Shown here: piece by piece, positions 28,611 through 41,499 of the stretch | How the letters are laid out: the number at the start of each line of letters is the position of its first letter | Position numbering within the stretch: the stretch's first letter is position 1 | Source of the DNA: Larus michahellis | Lineage: Eukaryota; Chordata; Aves; Charadriiformes; Laridae | NCBI RefSeq assembly: GCF_964199755.1 | Contig: NC_133917.1 | Location: forward strand, 3,727,501 to 3,791,500 | Direction: 5' to 3' | DNA length: 64,000 nt | Position numbers and translations under genes: made by a program | The notes under the pieces: model-generated | Database searches by the model: none | Seen by the model: only the letters and a program-made list of their open reading frames with translations | Told to the model about the DNA's origin: nothing

Positions 28611-29515
28611 GGGGGGGCAGAGCTGGGGACAAGGGACACTTGCAGGGGAGCAGGGTTGGGGACGCGTGGCCCTGGAGATGGGGCTGGGGATCTTCCCGTG
28701 CCTCAGTTTCCCCACTATGTGGGGGTCCTTCCAACCGCTCTTTTTTCTTTCCCCCCTCCCCTCCCTTTTTTTCTTCCTGTTTTCCCCTTTTCTTTTTAAT
28801 TTTCCCCTTTTCCTATTTTTTTTTCCCCCGCGGCGGCGGGTCGGGAGCCAGCGGGGCCCTTTCCCAGCCCTGAGTCAGGGCTTTCCGCTCCGGAGCCGCC
28901 GGCGCCGCGGCCGCCCGCCGAAGGCCGCAACCACCGTCCCCCCCCCAGCCAGTTTCCCCCCCCCACCCCACGCTTTCCTTCACCAGGGCTTCCACTGCCC
29001 ACAAACTGGGAGCAAACTGGGACGGCCGCTCCATCCCTCCTCTTCCTCGGCCAGCGGGGTGGGGGGTCCCCAGGGAATGGGTTTTTTTTTTGGGGGGGGG
29101 GGGGGGTGATGGAGGGGTTTGGCACCCACCAGCGTTGACGGTGAGGGTTTGGTTCATTGGGGGGGGGGGGTAGAGGGGGGGTACCCAAACGCCTGGGTCG
29201 CCTAAATGGGGGTGCAAATTGGGGTTTGGGCCTCCGCCCCCCCCGGTTTGGGGGTGGTGGGGTTCCGTGCCCCCCCGGGACCCTTCAAAGGCCGGCGGTG
29301 GCGGCGGGGGGGAGCGGGGGGCGCGAGGCTGGCGGCGGCGGGGGGGCTGATTACAGGGCGGCGCCGGGTTCGGCCGCCCACGGGCCCCACGGCCGCGCTC
29401 GGGGCCCCCGCAATTACCCGGGTATTTATACCCCGGCCGGACGCCTGGGATCGCTGGCGGGGGCGGGGGGGGTACGGGGGGGGCTCCTTCCCCACGGGCC
29501 GTCCCCCGGCGCTGC
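28611..29515. other. Unique CpG-rich island between arrays
   Basis: Includes a MIR-core-like motif at 28698-28713, CpG-dense GGAGCCGCCGGCGCCGCGG near 28890 and GGGTATTTATACCCC at 29419-29433. Possible regulatory DNA. No exon was recognised. Confidence 0.35.
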
Positions 29516-29519
29516 TTCC

Positions 29520-30125
29520 CTTCCACCGCCAGCCACCCTCCATCCTTCCTCCATCCCTCCTGCCCTCCGTCCTTCCCTCCCTCCTTCCCTCCGTCCCTCC
29601 TGCCCTCCATCCATCCTTTCCTCCCTTCTTCTCTCCATCCATCCCTCCATCCCTCCATCCCTCTTGCCCTCCATCCTTCCCTCCATCCATCCTTCCCTCC
29701 TTTCTTCCCTCCCTCCTTCCCTCCCTCCATCCCTCTTGCCCTCCATCCTTCCCTCCCTCCTTCCCTCCCTCCTTCCATCCTTCCCTCCATCCCTCCTTCC
29801 CTCCATCCGTCCATCCTGTCCTCCATCCTTCCCTCCATCCATCCATCCTTCCCTCCATCCCTCCATCCTGCCTTTCCTCCCTCCTTCCTTCCATCCCTCC
29901 ATCCTGCCTGTCCTCATTCCTTCCCTCCATCCCTCCATCCCTCCTTCCCTCCTTCCCTCCATCCTGCCTTTCCTCCCTCCTTCCCTCCATCCCTCCATCC
30001 TGCCTTTCCTCATTCCTTCCCTCCATCCCTCCATCCCTCCTTCCCTCCATCCCTCCATCCTGCCTTTCCTCCCTCCTTCCTTCCACCCCTCCCTCCCTCC
30101 ATCCCTCTCTCCCTCCCTCCCTCTG
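29520..30125. repeat. Pyrimidine-rich CCATCCCTCCTTCCCT array
   Basis: Tandem CCATCCCTCC and TTCCCTCC units with occasional ATCCTGCCTTTCCTCC. The top strand is nearly pure pyrimidine for 600 bases. Confidence 0.93.
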
Positions 30126-30194
30126 GTCCCTCTCCCCTTCCCCTTTCCCCCCACTTCCATCCCCCCAGCCCTGACTTCCATTTACCCTCTGCCA

Positions 30195-30606
30195 GCCCGG
30201 CTCACGAGTCTGGGGGGGGGTCTCAGCCCCTGTGACACGAGTCTGGGGGGGTCTCAGCCCCTGTGACACGAATCTGGGGGGTCTCAGCCCCTGTGACACG
30301 ATTCTGCAGGGTCTCAGCCCCCATGACACGAGTTTGGGGGGGGGGGATGTCTCAGCCCCTATCACACGAATTTGGGGGGGGGTCAGCCCCTGTGACACGA
30401 ATTTGGGGGGGTCTCAGCCCCTATGACATGAGTTTGGGGGGTCTCAGCGTCCATGGCATGGGGGGGGGGCGGAGCAGTTCTCAGCAGGATGGAGTTTGCT
30501 CAGACACGTTTTGGTGGGGGGTGTCTCAGCCCCCCTGAAAGGAGTTTAGGGGTCTCAGCCAACCTGACATGAGTTTGGGGGTTCTCAGCCCCCCGACATG
30601 AATCGG

Positions 30607-30637
<31 letters not shown>

Positions 30638-31255
30638 TTTGTGTCTCAGCCCCTGTGACATGAGTTTGGGAGTTCTCAGCCCATGACACGAGTTTGGAGG
30701 GGTCTCAGCCCCTGTGACATGAGTTTGGGGGTTCTCAGCCCCCGACATGAGTCGGGTGTGTGTGTGTGTGTGTGTGTGGGGGGGGGTGTGTGTGTCAGTC
30801 CCCCCTGTGATATGAGTTTGGGAGGTCTCAGCCCCTATGACACGAGTTTGGAGGGGTCTCAGCCCCCGTGGCATGAGTTTGGGAGGTCTCAGCCCCCGTG
30901 ACACGAGTTTGGAGGGGTCTCAACCCCTGTGACATGAGTTTGGGAGGTCTCAGCCCCTATGACACGAGTTTGGAGGGGTCTCAGCCCCTGTGGCATGAGT
31001 TTGGGAGGTCTCAGCCCCCGTGACACGAGTTTGGAGGGGTCTCAGCCCCTGTGACATGAGTTTGGGGGGTCTCAACCCCTGTGACATGAGTTTGGGAGGT
31101 CTCAGCCCCTATGACACGAGTTTGGAGGGGTCTCAGCCCCCGTGGCATGAGTTTGGGAGGTCTCAGCCCCCGTGACACGAGTTTGGAGGGGTCTCAGCCC
31201 CCGTGACAGGAGTTTGGGAGGTCTCAGCCCCTGTGACATGAGTTTGGGGGGTCTC
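30195..31255. repeat. Minisatellite, about 30 bp unit
   Basis: About thirty units of GTCTCAGCCCCTGTGACACG followed by AGTTTGGGGG. (GT)n patches occur at 30608-30640 and 30758-30793. Confidence 0.93.
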
Positions 31256-31499
31256 AGCAGGACGGAGCTACAGCCCTCAGGTGGGGCAGAAGTGCCCGAT
31301 GTCCCCGTCCCCATCCCGGTGCCTGTCCCCAGGGACCGAGGGACTCCCCCCACCCTTGCCCCAGGCTGTAACCGCGGCCCCCCCTGAGCGGGGCGCGGGA
31401 ACCCAGGCGTCCTGCGGTGAGCGGCAGCAGCTGGGCCGGGGGCACCGCGGCCCTTCAAAGGGGAGCGAAAACCAGCCCATGAATCGCTTCCATGTGTGC
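31256..31499. other. Unique island between arrays
   Basis: Non-repetitive sequence including AAGGGGAGCGAAAACCAGCC near 31460. No gene was recognised. Confidence 0.35.
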
Positions 31500-33030
31500 G
31501 GGGGGGGCACTGGGAGTGGGGAGCACTGGGAATGGGGACTGGGAGCACTGGGGATGGGGCACCGGGAGTGGGGAGCATTGGGAATGGGGAGCACTGGGGA
31601 TGGGGAGCACTGGGGATGGGGCACTGGGAGCACTGGGGATGGGGACTGGGAGCACTGGGGGCACTGGGGATGGGGCACTGGGAATGGGGAGGACTGGGGG
31701 TGGGGACTGGGAGCACTGGGGATGGGGCACCGGGAGTGGGGAGCATTGGGAATGGGGAGCACTGGGGATGGGGAGCACTGGGGATGGGGCACTGGGAGCA
31801 CTGGAGATGGGGACTGGGGGTGCTGGGAATGAGAAGCACTGGGAATGGGGCACTGGGAATGGGGCACTGGGAGTGGGGAGCGCTGGGAGTGGGGAGCACT
31901 GGGGATGGGGCACTGGGAGCACTGGGGATGGGGACTGGGAGCACTGGGGGCACTGGGGATGGGGCACTGGGAATGGGGAGGACTGGGGGTGGGGACTGGG
32001 AGCACTGGGGATGGGGCACCGGGAGTGGGGAGCATTGGGAATGGGGAGCACTGGGGATGGGGAGCACTGGGGATGGGGCACTGGGAGCACTGGGGATGAG
32101 GACTGGGGGTGCTGGGAATGAGAAGCACTGGGAATGGGGCACTGGGAATGGGGCACTGGGAGTGGGGAGCGCTGGGAGTGGGGAGCACTGGGGATGGGGC
32201 ACTGGGAGCACTGGGGATGGGGACTGGGAGCACTGGGGGCACTGGGGATGGGGCACTGGGGATGGGGGTCTGGGAGTGGGGAGCACTGGGGATGGGGACT
32301 GGGAGCACTGGGGATGGGGCACTGGGGGCACTGGGATTGGGGCACTGGGACCACTGGGAGTGGGGAACACTGGGAATGGGGACTGGGAGCACTGGGGTTG
32401 GGGACTGGGAGCACTGGGGATGGGGCACTGGGAGTGGGGAGCACTGGGGATGGGGCACTGGGAGCACTGGGGATGAGGACTGGGGGTGCTGGGAATGAGA
32501 AGCACTGGGAATGGGGCACTGGGAGTGGGGAGCGCTGGGAGCGGGGCACTGGGAGCACTGGGGATGGGGACTGGGAGCACTGGGAGTGGGGGGCACTGGG
32601 GATGGGGAGACTGGGAATGGGGAATAAGGAGTACTGGGAACTGAGCGCTGGGAATGGGGACCAGGGTGCTGGGAATGGGGGGCACTGGGAATGGGGATTG
32701 GAGGCACTGGGAGTGGGGAGCATTGGGAATGGGGCTGGGGGGGGCACTGGGAATGGGGAATACTGGGAATGGGGAGCACTAGGAGTGGGGAGCACTGGGA
32801 ATGGGGCACCGGAGGCGCTGGGTATGGGGAATACTGGGAATGGGGGGCACTGGGAATGGGGATTGGAGGCACTGGGAGTGGGGAGCACTGGGAATGGGGC
32901 TGGGGGGGGCACTGGGAATGGGGAGGGCACTGGGAATGGGGAATACTGGGAATGGTGAGCACCGGGAATGGGGAGCACTGGGAATGGGGCACCGGAGGCG
33001 CTGGGTATGGGGGACACTGGGAATGCCAAG
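31500..33030. repeat. 1.5-kb minisatellite of GGGGAGCACTGGGAAT units
   Basis: Short 13-16 bp units around the core CACTGGGGATGGGG, organised in a higher-order repeat of about 289 bp. For example, AATGAGAAGCACTGGGAATG recurs at about 31828, 32117 and 32494. Confidence 0.93.
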
Positions 33031-33680
33031 CCCCCCCCATAGCACATCATCTCCCCCCCCCACCCCCCCCCGCCCCAGTGTCCCCACACCCCCCAGCCTG
33101 GTGTCCCCAATGGCACCATGTCCCCAACCCCCCCCACAACGCCGTGTGTGTCGTCCCCCCCCCCCCTCAGTGTCCCCAAGCCCCACGGCAGGGAGTGTGG
33201 GGGACACACACACCCCCACCCCCACACCCCGGGGGTGGCCCCAGGTGCCCCCACCCTCCTCGGCGGCGGTGGCCACCACGTCCCCTCCGTCCCTCGGTGT
33301 CCCCCCCCCGCCCCGTCCCCGTCCCCGGCCACGCTCTGGCCCCCGGATGTTTCTTTTGCGGTCGGAGGCCCCAAAATAGCGGCGGGCCCAGCGCGTGTGG
33401 GTGCGCCCGCCATGGCGTGCCAGCGCCCGCGGGCTCCAGCCGGCCGCGGGGGCCCGGGGGGGGGGACGGCGGGGAGTCTCCGAGGGCTCGTACCGGGGTT
33501 GAGCATCACCCCCCCACCCCCCACCCCGCCCCGTCCCAGCACCCCGCTGCCTCGGCCTCCCCGCTCGGTGAGAGGGACCCAGGCCTTCGGGCGGGCCCCC
33601 CCAACCCCCCCCCCCCCCAGCATCACAACGAACCCTCTCCCCCCCCCCCCCCCCAGGTTTAGCCCCTGGGGGGGGACGAC
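33031..33680. other. Unique GC-rich island
   Basis: Non-repetitive sequence with TTTCTTTTGCGGTCGGAGGC and CCCCAAAATAGCGGCGGG near 33350-33385. No exon with conserved protein was recognised. Confidence 0.35.
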
Positions 33681-33689
33681 AATGAGGGT

Positions 33690-34440
33690 CTGGGGGGATC
33701 TAGAGGGTCGGGGGGGAGCCATAGGGATGGGGAGAGCCATAGGGTCTGGGGGGGCGCCACAGGGGCTGGGGGGATCTATAGGGTCTGGGGGGGCCATAGG
33801 GATGGGGGGAGCCGTAGGGTCTGGGGGGGCCATAGGGATGGGGGAGCCATAGGGTCTGGGGGGATCTATAGGGTCTGGGGGGGCCATAGGAATGGGGGGA
33901 GCCGTAGGGTCTGGGGGGATCTATAGGGTCTTGGGGGGGGCCATAGGGATGGGGGGGGCCATAGGGATAGGGGGAGCCATAGGGTCTGGGGGGATCTATA
34001 GGGTCTGGGGGGGCCATAGGAATGGGGGGAGCCGTAGGGTCTGGGGGGATCTATAGGGTCTTGGGGGGGGCCATAGGGATGGGGGGGGCCATAGGGATAG
34101 GGGGAGCCATAGGGTCTCGGGGGATCTATAGGGTCTGGGGGGAGCCATAGGAATGGGGGGAGCCGTAGGGTCTGAGGGATCTATAGGGTCTGGGGGGAGC
34201 CATAGGGATGGGGAGAGCCATAGGGGCTGGGGGGATCTATAGGGTCTGGGGTGGCCACAGGAATGGGGGGAGCCATAGGGGCTGAGGGGGAGCCATAGGG
34301 TCTGGGGGGATCTATAGGGTCTGCGGGGGGCCATAGGGATGGGGGGAGCCATAGGGTCTGGGGGGATCTATAGGGTCTGGGGGGGGGCATAGGGATGGGG
34401 GGAGCCATAGGGTCTGGGGGGAGCCATAGGGATGGGGGGG
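33690..34440. repeat. Minisatellite of GGGATCTATAGGGTCTGGGG units
   Basis: Units of about 20-50 bp combining GAGCCATAGGGTCTGG, GGGATCTATAGGGTC and GGCCATAGGGATGGGG. Confidence 0.92.
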
Positions 34441-34999
34441 ACAGGATGGGAATGGGGGGATGTGTGTGGGGGGGTGTCCATGAGTACACAGGGGACACGG
34501 GGGGGCCTGGAGGGACCCAGGGGGTCACAGGGGACCGGGGGGGACATGGGGGACCCAGGGGTCATGGGAAAGACCTGGGTGGGGGGGTGTCCCGTGGGGT
34601 CATGGGGGACCCAGGGGATGTGGGGGAGATTGGGGGGGACCCATGGGGACGGGGAGAGATTGGGGGGGACCCGGGGGGGGTGGAGGCACCTGAGACCCCC
34701 AGGGGGACGTAGAGTTTGCGGGTGGGGGGAGCCCATGGTGACACACGGGGACCCACAAATAATACAAGTGGGACCAGGAGGGACATGGAGGGACCCGGGT
34801 CCCGGGGGGGGGGGGTGGGGGGGGGTTCCCAGCCCCGGGGGAGCCGGGGGCAGAGGGTGCCCCGGGGCCGGCCCGTCCCCACGCCCCGGCGCCTCCTTCC
34901 ACCCGCTCTTTGTCCCCGGGCTGGAAATAACTGCGGGGGCCGCGGGGACACGGGGACAGACTGCGGGGACACGGGGACAGACCCGGGGCGGGCAGGGAC
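34441..34999. other. G-rich degenerate repeats and short unique island
   Basis: GGGGACCCAGGGGTCATGGG-like degenerate units to about 34720, then GC-rich unique sequence with GGGCTGGAAATAACTGCGGG at 34918-34937. Confidence 0.5.
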
Positions 35000-35462
35000 G
35001 GACCCCGGGGCGGCAGGGACAGAGCTCAGGGTGACAGGGACGGCCCCCGGGGTGACAGAGACAGGCCTCGGGGTGACAGGGACAGACCCTGGGGTGACAG
35101 GGACAGACCCCGGGGTGACAGGGACGGACCCTTCGGTGACAGGGACGGACCCCGGGGTGACAGGGACAGATCCCGGGGTGACAGAGACAGACCTCGGGGT
35201 GACAGGGACAGACCCTGGGGTGACAGGGACAGATCCCGGGGTGGCAGGGACAGACCCTGGGGTGACAGGGACGGATCCCGGGGTGACAGGGACAGATCCC
35301 GGGGTGGCAGGGACAGACCTCGGGGTGACAGACCTCGGGGTGGCAGGGACAGACCTCAGGGTGACAGGGACAGATCCCGGGGTGACAGGGACGGACCCCG
35401 GGGTGACAGGGACGGACCCTGGGGTGACAGGGACAGATCCCGGGGTGACAGGGACGAACCCC
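35000..35462. repeat. 21-bp minisatellite with TGACAG in each unit
   Basis: About twenty units of CCCCGGGGTGACAGGGACAGA. TGACAG is the core bound by TGIF and MEIS homeodomain proteins. Confidence 0.93.
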
Positions 35463-35645
35463 GGGTACCCCGGAGGAGCCCCCAGGCCGCCCCCCCGTCC
35501 GTCTGTCCCCCATCTGTCCCCCCGTCCCTCCCCCCTGTCCCCCCCCCGTCCCCCGTCCCCCCCCGCCATGTGGCTCTCATTGCGCTGCGGTGCAGAAGCC
35601 GCATCAAAGCGGTGGCAGCGGCGGCCGCGGGGGTGGCACTGGGGG
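35463..35645. other. Unique island between arrays
   Basis: Contains GCCATGTGGCTCTCATTGCG at 35567-35586, which begins an 803-codon frame running into the next array. I regard that frame as spurious. Confidence 0.35.
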
Positions 35646-35689
35646 CCCTGACCCCACCCCCCCCCCCGCTCCGGCTGCCAAAGGACCTC

Positions 35690-38290
35690 CCCGGGCGTCC
35701 TGGGACCCCCCCAGGTTGCCAAGGGACCCCCCCCTCCCTCCGGATCCTGCCCCCCCCCTCGCCAAGCTGTGGGGGTGCCCTGGGTTCCCCCAGGCTGCCA
35801 AGGACCCCCCAATGGTCACCCAGGTCCCCCCCAAGCCCTGTGACCCCCCCCCCAGGCTGCCAGGGACCCCCCTCTATGGCACCCTGCGACCCCCCCAGCT
35901 CCCAGGGACCGCCCCCCCCGAGGCGTTGGACACCCCCCCCCCGCGCCCATGAAGCCCTGGGTCCCCCCAGGCTACCAGGGACCATGGGGCCTTGGGTGTC
36001 CCCAGGTGCCCCCCCTAAAGCCCTGGGACCCCCCCCGGCTGCCAGGGACCCCCCCATTGTGTGCTGGGATGCCCCCCCCAAAGTGCCAGGGGACCCCCCT
36101 GTGGTGTCCTTGGTGTCCTGTGACCCCCTCAAGCTGCCAGGGGACCCCCCCCCAAGCTTTCGGGGACACCGCTACGGTGTCCTGGGACCCCCCCCCACCA
36201 AGCTGCCAGAGGACACCCCCCCCCCACGGGCGTTGGGACCCCCCCACGAAGCCCTGGGTGCCCTCAAGCTGCCAGGAACTGTAGTGCCTTGGGGCCCCCC
36301 CAAGCCCTGTGACACCCCCCAGGCTGCCAGCGGACGCCCCCCAAGCTTCCAGAGGACCCCCCCCGCGGGCGTTGGGACCCCCCCACGCAGCCCTGGGACC
36401 CGCCCCCCCGGGCTGCTGGGACCGTGGGGCTTTGGGTCCCCCCAGTCCCCTCCTGTGTCTTGGGGCTTCCCCCCCCCCCACTCCAAGCTGCCAGGGGACA
36501 CCCCTATGATGTCCTGGGACCCCCCCCCAAGCTGCCAGGGGAACCCCCCCGCGGGCGTTGGGACCCCCCCCCCCGAAGCCCTGGGACCCCTCCCCCCAGG
36601 CTGCCAGGGGACCCCCCCAGGCTGCCAGGACCCCCCCAAGCTTCCAGGCCCTCCCCCCCCCCACGGGCGTTGGGACCCCCCCACGAAGCCCTGGGACGCC
36701 CCCATCCCCCAGGCTGCCAGGGGACCCCCCAAGCTTTCAAGCCCCCCTTTCCCCCCCCCCCCGGGCGTTGGGATCCCCCCCCGAAGCCCTGGGACCCCTC
36801 CCCCCAGGCTGCCAGGGGACCCCCCCAGGCTGTCAGGCCCTCCCCCCCGCAACGGGCGTTGGGACCCCCCCACGCAGCCCTGGGACCCCCCTCCCCCGGG
36901 CTACCGGGACCGTGGTGCTTTGGGTCCCCCCCGGTCCCCTCCTGTGTCTTGGGGCTTCCCCCCCCCCCCACTCCAAGCTGCCAGGGGACACCCCTATGAT
37001 GTCCTGGGACCCCCCCCCCAAGCTGCCAGGGGAACCCCCCCGCGGGCGTTGGGACCCCCCCCCCGAAGCCCTGGGACCCCTCCCCCCAGGCTGCCAGGGG
37101 ACCCCCCCAGGCTGCCAGGGACCCCCCCAAGCTTCCAGGCCCTCCCCCCCCCCCACGGGCGTTGGGACCCCCCCACGAAGCCCTGGGACGCCCCCATCCC
37201 CCAGGCTGCCAGGGGACCCCCCAAGCTTTCAAGCCCCCCTTTCCCCCCCCCCCCGGGCGTTGGGATCCCCCCCCGAAGCCCTGGGACCCCTCCCCCCAGG
37301 CTGCCAGGGGACCCCCCCAGGCTGTCAGGCCCTCCCCCCCGCAACGGGCGTTGGGACCCCCCCACGCAGCCCTGGGACCCCCCTCCCCCGGGCTACCGGG
37401 ACCGTGGTGCTTTGGGTCCCCCCCGGTCCCCTCCTGTGTCTTGGGGCTTCCCCCCCCCCCCACTCCAAGCTGCCAGGGGACACCCCTATGATGTCCTGGG
37501 ACCCCCCCCCCAAGCTGCCAGGGGAACCCCCCCGCGGGCGTTGGGACCCCCCCCCCGAAGCCCTGGGACCCCTCCCCCCAGGCTGCCAGGGGACCCCCCC
37601 AGGCTGCCAGGGACCCCCCCAAGCTTCCAGGCCCTCCCCCCCCCCCACGGGCGTTGGGACCCCCCCACGAAGCCCTGGGACCCCCCCATCCCCCAGGCTG
37701 CCAGGGGACCCCCCAAGCTTTCAAGCCCCCCTTTCCCCCCCCCCCCCGGGCGTTGGGATCCCCCCCCGAAGCCCTGGGACCCCTCCCCCCAGGCTGCCAG
37801 GGGACCCCCCCAGGCTGTCAGGCCCTCCCCCCCGCAACGGGCGTTGGGACCCCCCCACGCAGCCCTGGGACACCCCCCCCCGGGCTGCTGGGACCGTGGG
37901 GCTTTGGGTCCCCCCAGTCCCCTCCTGTGTCTTGGGGCTTCCCCCCCCCCCACTCCAAGCTGCCAGGGGACACCCCTATGATGTCCTGGGACCCCCCCCC
38001 AAGCTGCCAGGGGAACCCCCCCGCGGGCGTTGGGACCCCCCCACGCAGCCCTGGGACACGCCCCCCCCCCGGGCTACCGTGACCGTGGGGCTTTGGGTCC
38101 CCCCCGGTCCCCTCCTGTGTCTTGGGGCTCCCCCCCCCCCCCCTCCAAGCTGCCAGGAGACCCCCCCCCGCGGGTGTTGGGACCCCCCCACGAAGCCCTG
38201 GGAACCCCCCCCGGGCTACCGGGACCGTGGGGCTTTGGGTCCCCCCGGTCCCCTCCTGTGTCTTGGGGCTCCCCCCTCCCCGCTCCCCCC
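35690..38290. repeat. C-rich array with about 490-bp higher-order repeat
   Basis: Base units are CCCCCCAGGCTGCCAGGGGA and GCGTTGGGACCCCCCCACG. From about 36420 a higher-order unit of about 490 bp recurs: TCCTGTGTCTTGGGGCTTCC is at 36451, 36940, 37432 and 37923. Near-identity of these copies suggests recent expansion or an assembly duplication. Confidence 0.92.
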
Positions 38291-38299
38291 ACAGGCTGC

Positions 38300-38645
38300 C
38301 GGGGACCGACCAACCCACCCCCCCCCCCCCCCCCCGCCCCGGTGCCCTGCCCCCCCCGGCCCCCCCCCGGCCCCCCCCCGGCCGTGCCCTGTCCCCGTCC
38401 CCGCGGTGGGGCCGGGCCTGGCTCGCGCCGCGCTGCATTTCTGCGGTTCCCAACCCAAAATTGCTGGGAGTCGCCCGGCGTCGCCCTGATTCCGCCGCGG
38501 CCGCGACTGCGGGGGGGGGGGGGACGGGGGGACGGGGTGGGAAGGGGGGGGGGGTTGGTGGTGGGAGGGGCCCCGGGGGGGGGGACACGGGGGGTTGGGC
38601 ACCCCAGGCTGCTCCCAACGCCCCCCCACCCCCAGTGTCACCGTG
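38300..38645. other. Unique CpG-rich island
   Basis: Includes CGCTGCATTTCTGCGGTTCC near 38430 and long G and C runs. No gene was recognised. Confidence 0.35.
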
Positions 38646-38659
38646 ACACACCCCCCCCC

Positions 38660-40480
38660 CCCCCCCCAGTGCCCCCATTCCCTCCCAGACTGGTCCCAGT
38701 GCCCACCCCAGTGTCCCCCCTTCCCTGCCAGACTGGTCCCAGTTGCCCCCATTACCCCCCCCCGAGTGTCCCCGTTCCCTCCCAGACTGGTCCCAGTGCC
38801 CCTAGTTCTCGTCCCAGTACCCCCTTCCCTGCCAGACTGGTCCCAGTGCCCATCCCAGTGCCCCCATTGCCTCCCAGACTGGTCCCACTTCCCGCCCCAG
38901 TGTCCCTCTTCCCTCCCAGACTGGTCCCAGTGCCCATCCCAGTGTCCCCCCTTCCCTGCCGGACTGGTCCCAGTGCCCCCATTAACCCCCCCACCAGTGT
39001 TCCTGTTCCCTCCCAGTCTGGTCCCAGTGTCCCTAGTTCTCATCCCAGTGCCCCCATTGCCTCCCAGACTGGTCCCAGTGCCCCTAGTTCTCATCCCAGT
39101 ATCCCATTCCCTTCCAGCAGTGCCCACATTACCCCCCCCAGTGCCTCTGTGTCCCCCCAGACTGGTCCCAGCATCCCCATTCCTAATCCCAGTGCCCCCA
39201 TTGCCTCCCAGACTGGTCCCAGTGCCCACCCCAGTGCTCCCCCTTCCCTGCCAGACTGGTTCCAGTGCCCCCATTACCCCCCCCCCACAGTGTTCCTGTT
39301 CCCTCCCAGTCTGGTCCCAGTGTCCCTAGTTCTCATCCCAGTGTCCCCGTTCCCTCCCAGACTGCTCCCAGTGCCCATCCCAGTGTCCCCGTTCCCTCCC
39401 AGACTGCTCCCAGTGCCCACGTTACCCATCCCAGTGCCCCCATTACACCCCCCACCCCGTTTCCCCATTGCCTCCCAGTCTGGTCCCAGTGTCCCTAGTT
39501 CTCATCCCAGTACCCCATTCCCTGCCAGACTGGTCCCAGTGCCCACATTACCCCCCCCAGTGCCTCTGTGTCCCCCCAGACTGGTCCCAGCATCCCCATT
39601 CCTAATCCCAGTGCCCCCATTGCCTCCCAGATTGGTCCCAGTGCCCATCCCAGTGCCCCTCTTCCCTGCCAGACTGGTCCCAGCACCATCATTCCTTATC
39701 CCAGTGACCCCCCTTCCCTCCCAGACTGGTCCCAGTTACCACCCCAGTGCCCCCCTTCCCTGCCAGACTGGTCCCAGTGCCCCCATTACCCCACCCCGAG
39801 TGTCCCCGTTCCCTCACAGACTGGTCCCAGTGCCCCTAGTTCTCGTCCCAGTACCCCCTTCCCTGCCAGACTGGTCCCAGTGCCCATCCCAGCGTCCCCA
39901 CTGCCTCCCAGACTGGTCCCACTTCCCGCCCCAGTGTCCCTCTTCCCTCCCAGACTGGTCCCAGTGCCCCTGGTTCTCATCCCAGTACCCCATTCCCTGC
40001 CAGACTGGTCCCAGTGCCCAGATTACCCCCCCAGTGCCTCTGTGTCCCCCCAGACTGGTCCCAGCATCCCCATTCCTAATCCCAATGCCCCCCCTTCCCT
40101 GCCAGACTGGTCCCAGTTGCCCCCATTACCCCCCCCCGAGTGTCCCCGTTCCCTCCCAGACTGGTCCCAGCGTCCCTAATTCTCATCCCAGTGTCCCCAT
40201 TGCCTCCCAGACTGGTCCCAGTGCCCATCCCAGTGTCCCCGTTCCCTCCCAGACTGCTCCCAGTGCCCACGTTACCCATCCCAGTGCCCCCATTACACCC
40301 CCCACCCCGTTTCCCCATTGCCTCCCAGTCTGGTCCCAGTGCCCCTAGTTCTCATCCCAGTATCCCATTCCCTTCCAGACTGGTCCCAGAGTCCCCATCA
40401 CCCCCCCTCCAGTGCCCTCGTTCCTCATCCCAGTGCCCCTCTTCCCCCCAGACTGGTCCCAGTGCCCCTGTTCCCCCTCC
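38660..40480. repeat. 1.8-kb minisatellite of CCAGACTGGTCCCAGTGCCC units
   Basis: Around forty-five units of 30-60 bp sharing CCAGACTGGTCCCAGTG, with spacers such as CCCCCATTACCCCCC and TAGTTCTCATCCCAGT arranged in higher-order blocks. Confidence 0.93.
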
Positions 40481-40554
40481 CAGTTTGCCCTATACTGGTC
40501 CACCCTCCCCGGCCGGAGCCGAGGGCTCCTTGGTGTCCCGTGTCCCCAGCGGTA

Positions 40555-41340
40555 ACGGTGATGGTGCCAGATGGGGACTGGGATGGGGACAGGGACAGGG
40601 TTGGGGACTGGGATGGGGATGGGACAGGGATGGGGATGGGACAGGGACAGGTTGGTGACACCCTTGGGGACAGGATAGGGCCTGGGTTGGGGACCTTGCT
40701 GGGGACAGGGCAGGGAGAAGGTGTGGGACAGGACAGGACGGGACACTCTTGGGGATACCTTTGGGGACAGGGCAGGGCCAGGGTTGGGGACACTCTTGGG
40801 GACAGGACAGGGATAGGGTTGGGGACACCTGGGGACAGGAGAGGGCCAGAGTTGGGGATGGTACAGGACCTGCTGGGGACAGGGCAGGGCCAGGGTTGGG
40901 GACACCTTTGGGAATGGGGCAGGACATGGTTGGGGACACCTGGGGACAGGACAGGAGCAGGGTTGGGGAAAGGGCAGTGCCAGAGTTGGGGACACTCTTG
41001 AGGACAGGAAAGGACAGGACACTGTTAGGGACACTTGGGGACAGGACAGGGACAGGGTTGGGGACAGGGCAGGGGACAGGACAGGACAGGACACTGTTGG
41101 GGATGGGACAGGGTTGGGGACACTTGGGGACAGGACAGGACACTGTTAGGGACACTTGGGGACAGGACAGGACACTGTTTGGGATGGGAGAGGGTTGGGG
41201 ACAGTCGGGGCCAGGGCAGTGCCCGTGTTGGGGACACTTGGGGCCAGGCCAGGCCACTGTTGGGGACACTGTTGGGGATGGGACAGGGCTGGGGACACTC
41301 GGGGCCAGGACAGGACAGGGCTGGGGACACTTGGGGACAG
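40555..41340. repeat. Minisatellite of GGGTTGGGGACACTTGGGGA units
   Basis: Tandem units of about 25-50 bp with GGACAGGACAGG and GGGTTGGGGACAC. The plus strand is strongly G-rich. Confidence 0.9.
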
Positions 41341-41499
41341 CCGGGCCAGCCGCCCCCGCCAGGCGGCAGCAGAGACCCGCGCCCGGGGGCGGCACCGACC
41401 CGCTGCGGCCACCGGGGGGCGACAGGGGACCGGGAGGGGGGGGCTACTGGGACGGGGCGGGGGCGACAGTGGGGTTAATGGTGGGCTACTGGGACGGGG
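41341..41499. other. Short unique GC-rich spacer
   Basis: GC-rich sequence between two arrays. No feature was recognised. Confidence 0.3.

Noticed and set aside
29202-30398. Minus-strand frame rich in [14 protein letters not shown]-like repeats, reminiscent of Gly/Arg-rich proteins
   Set aside because: It is a direct product of the CCATCCCTCCTTCCCT array. There is no start context or flanking conserved sequence.
31455-33887. 810-codon open frame on the minus strand rich in PHSQCPIPSAP repeats
   Set aside because: It is a translation of the GGGGAGCACTGGGAAT minisatellite. It spans a unique GC island without any recognisable domain.
35570-37981. 803-codon open frame on the plus strand beginning MALIALRCRSRIK
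   Set aside because: It runs through a C-rich tandem array and is proline-rich only because of the repeat. No conserved domain is seen and similar frames occur in other registers.
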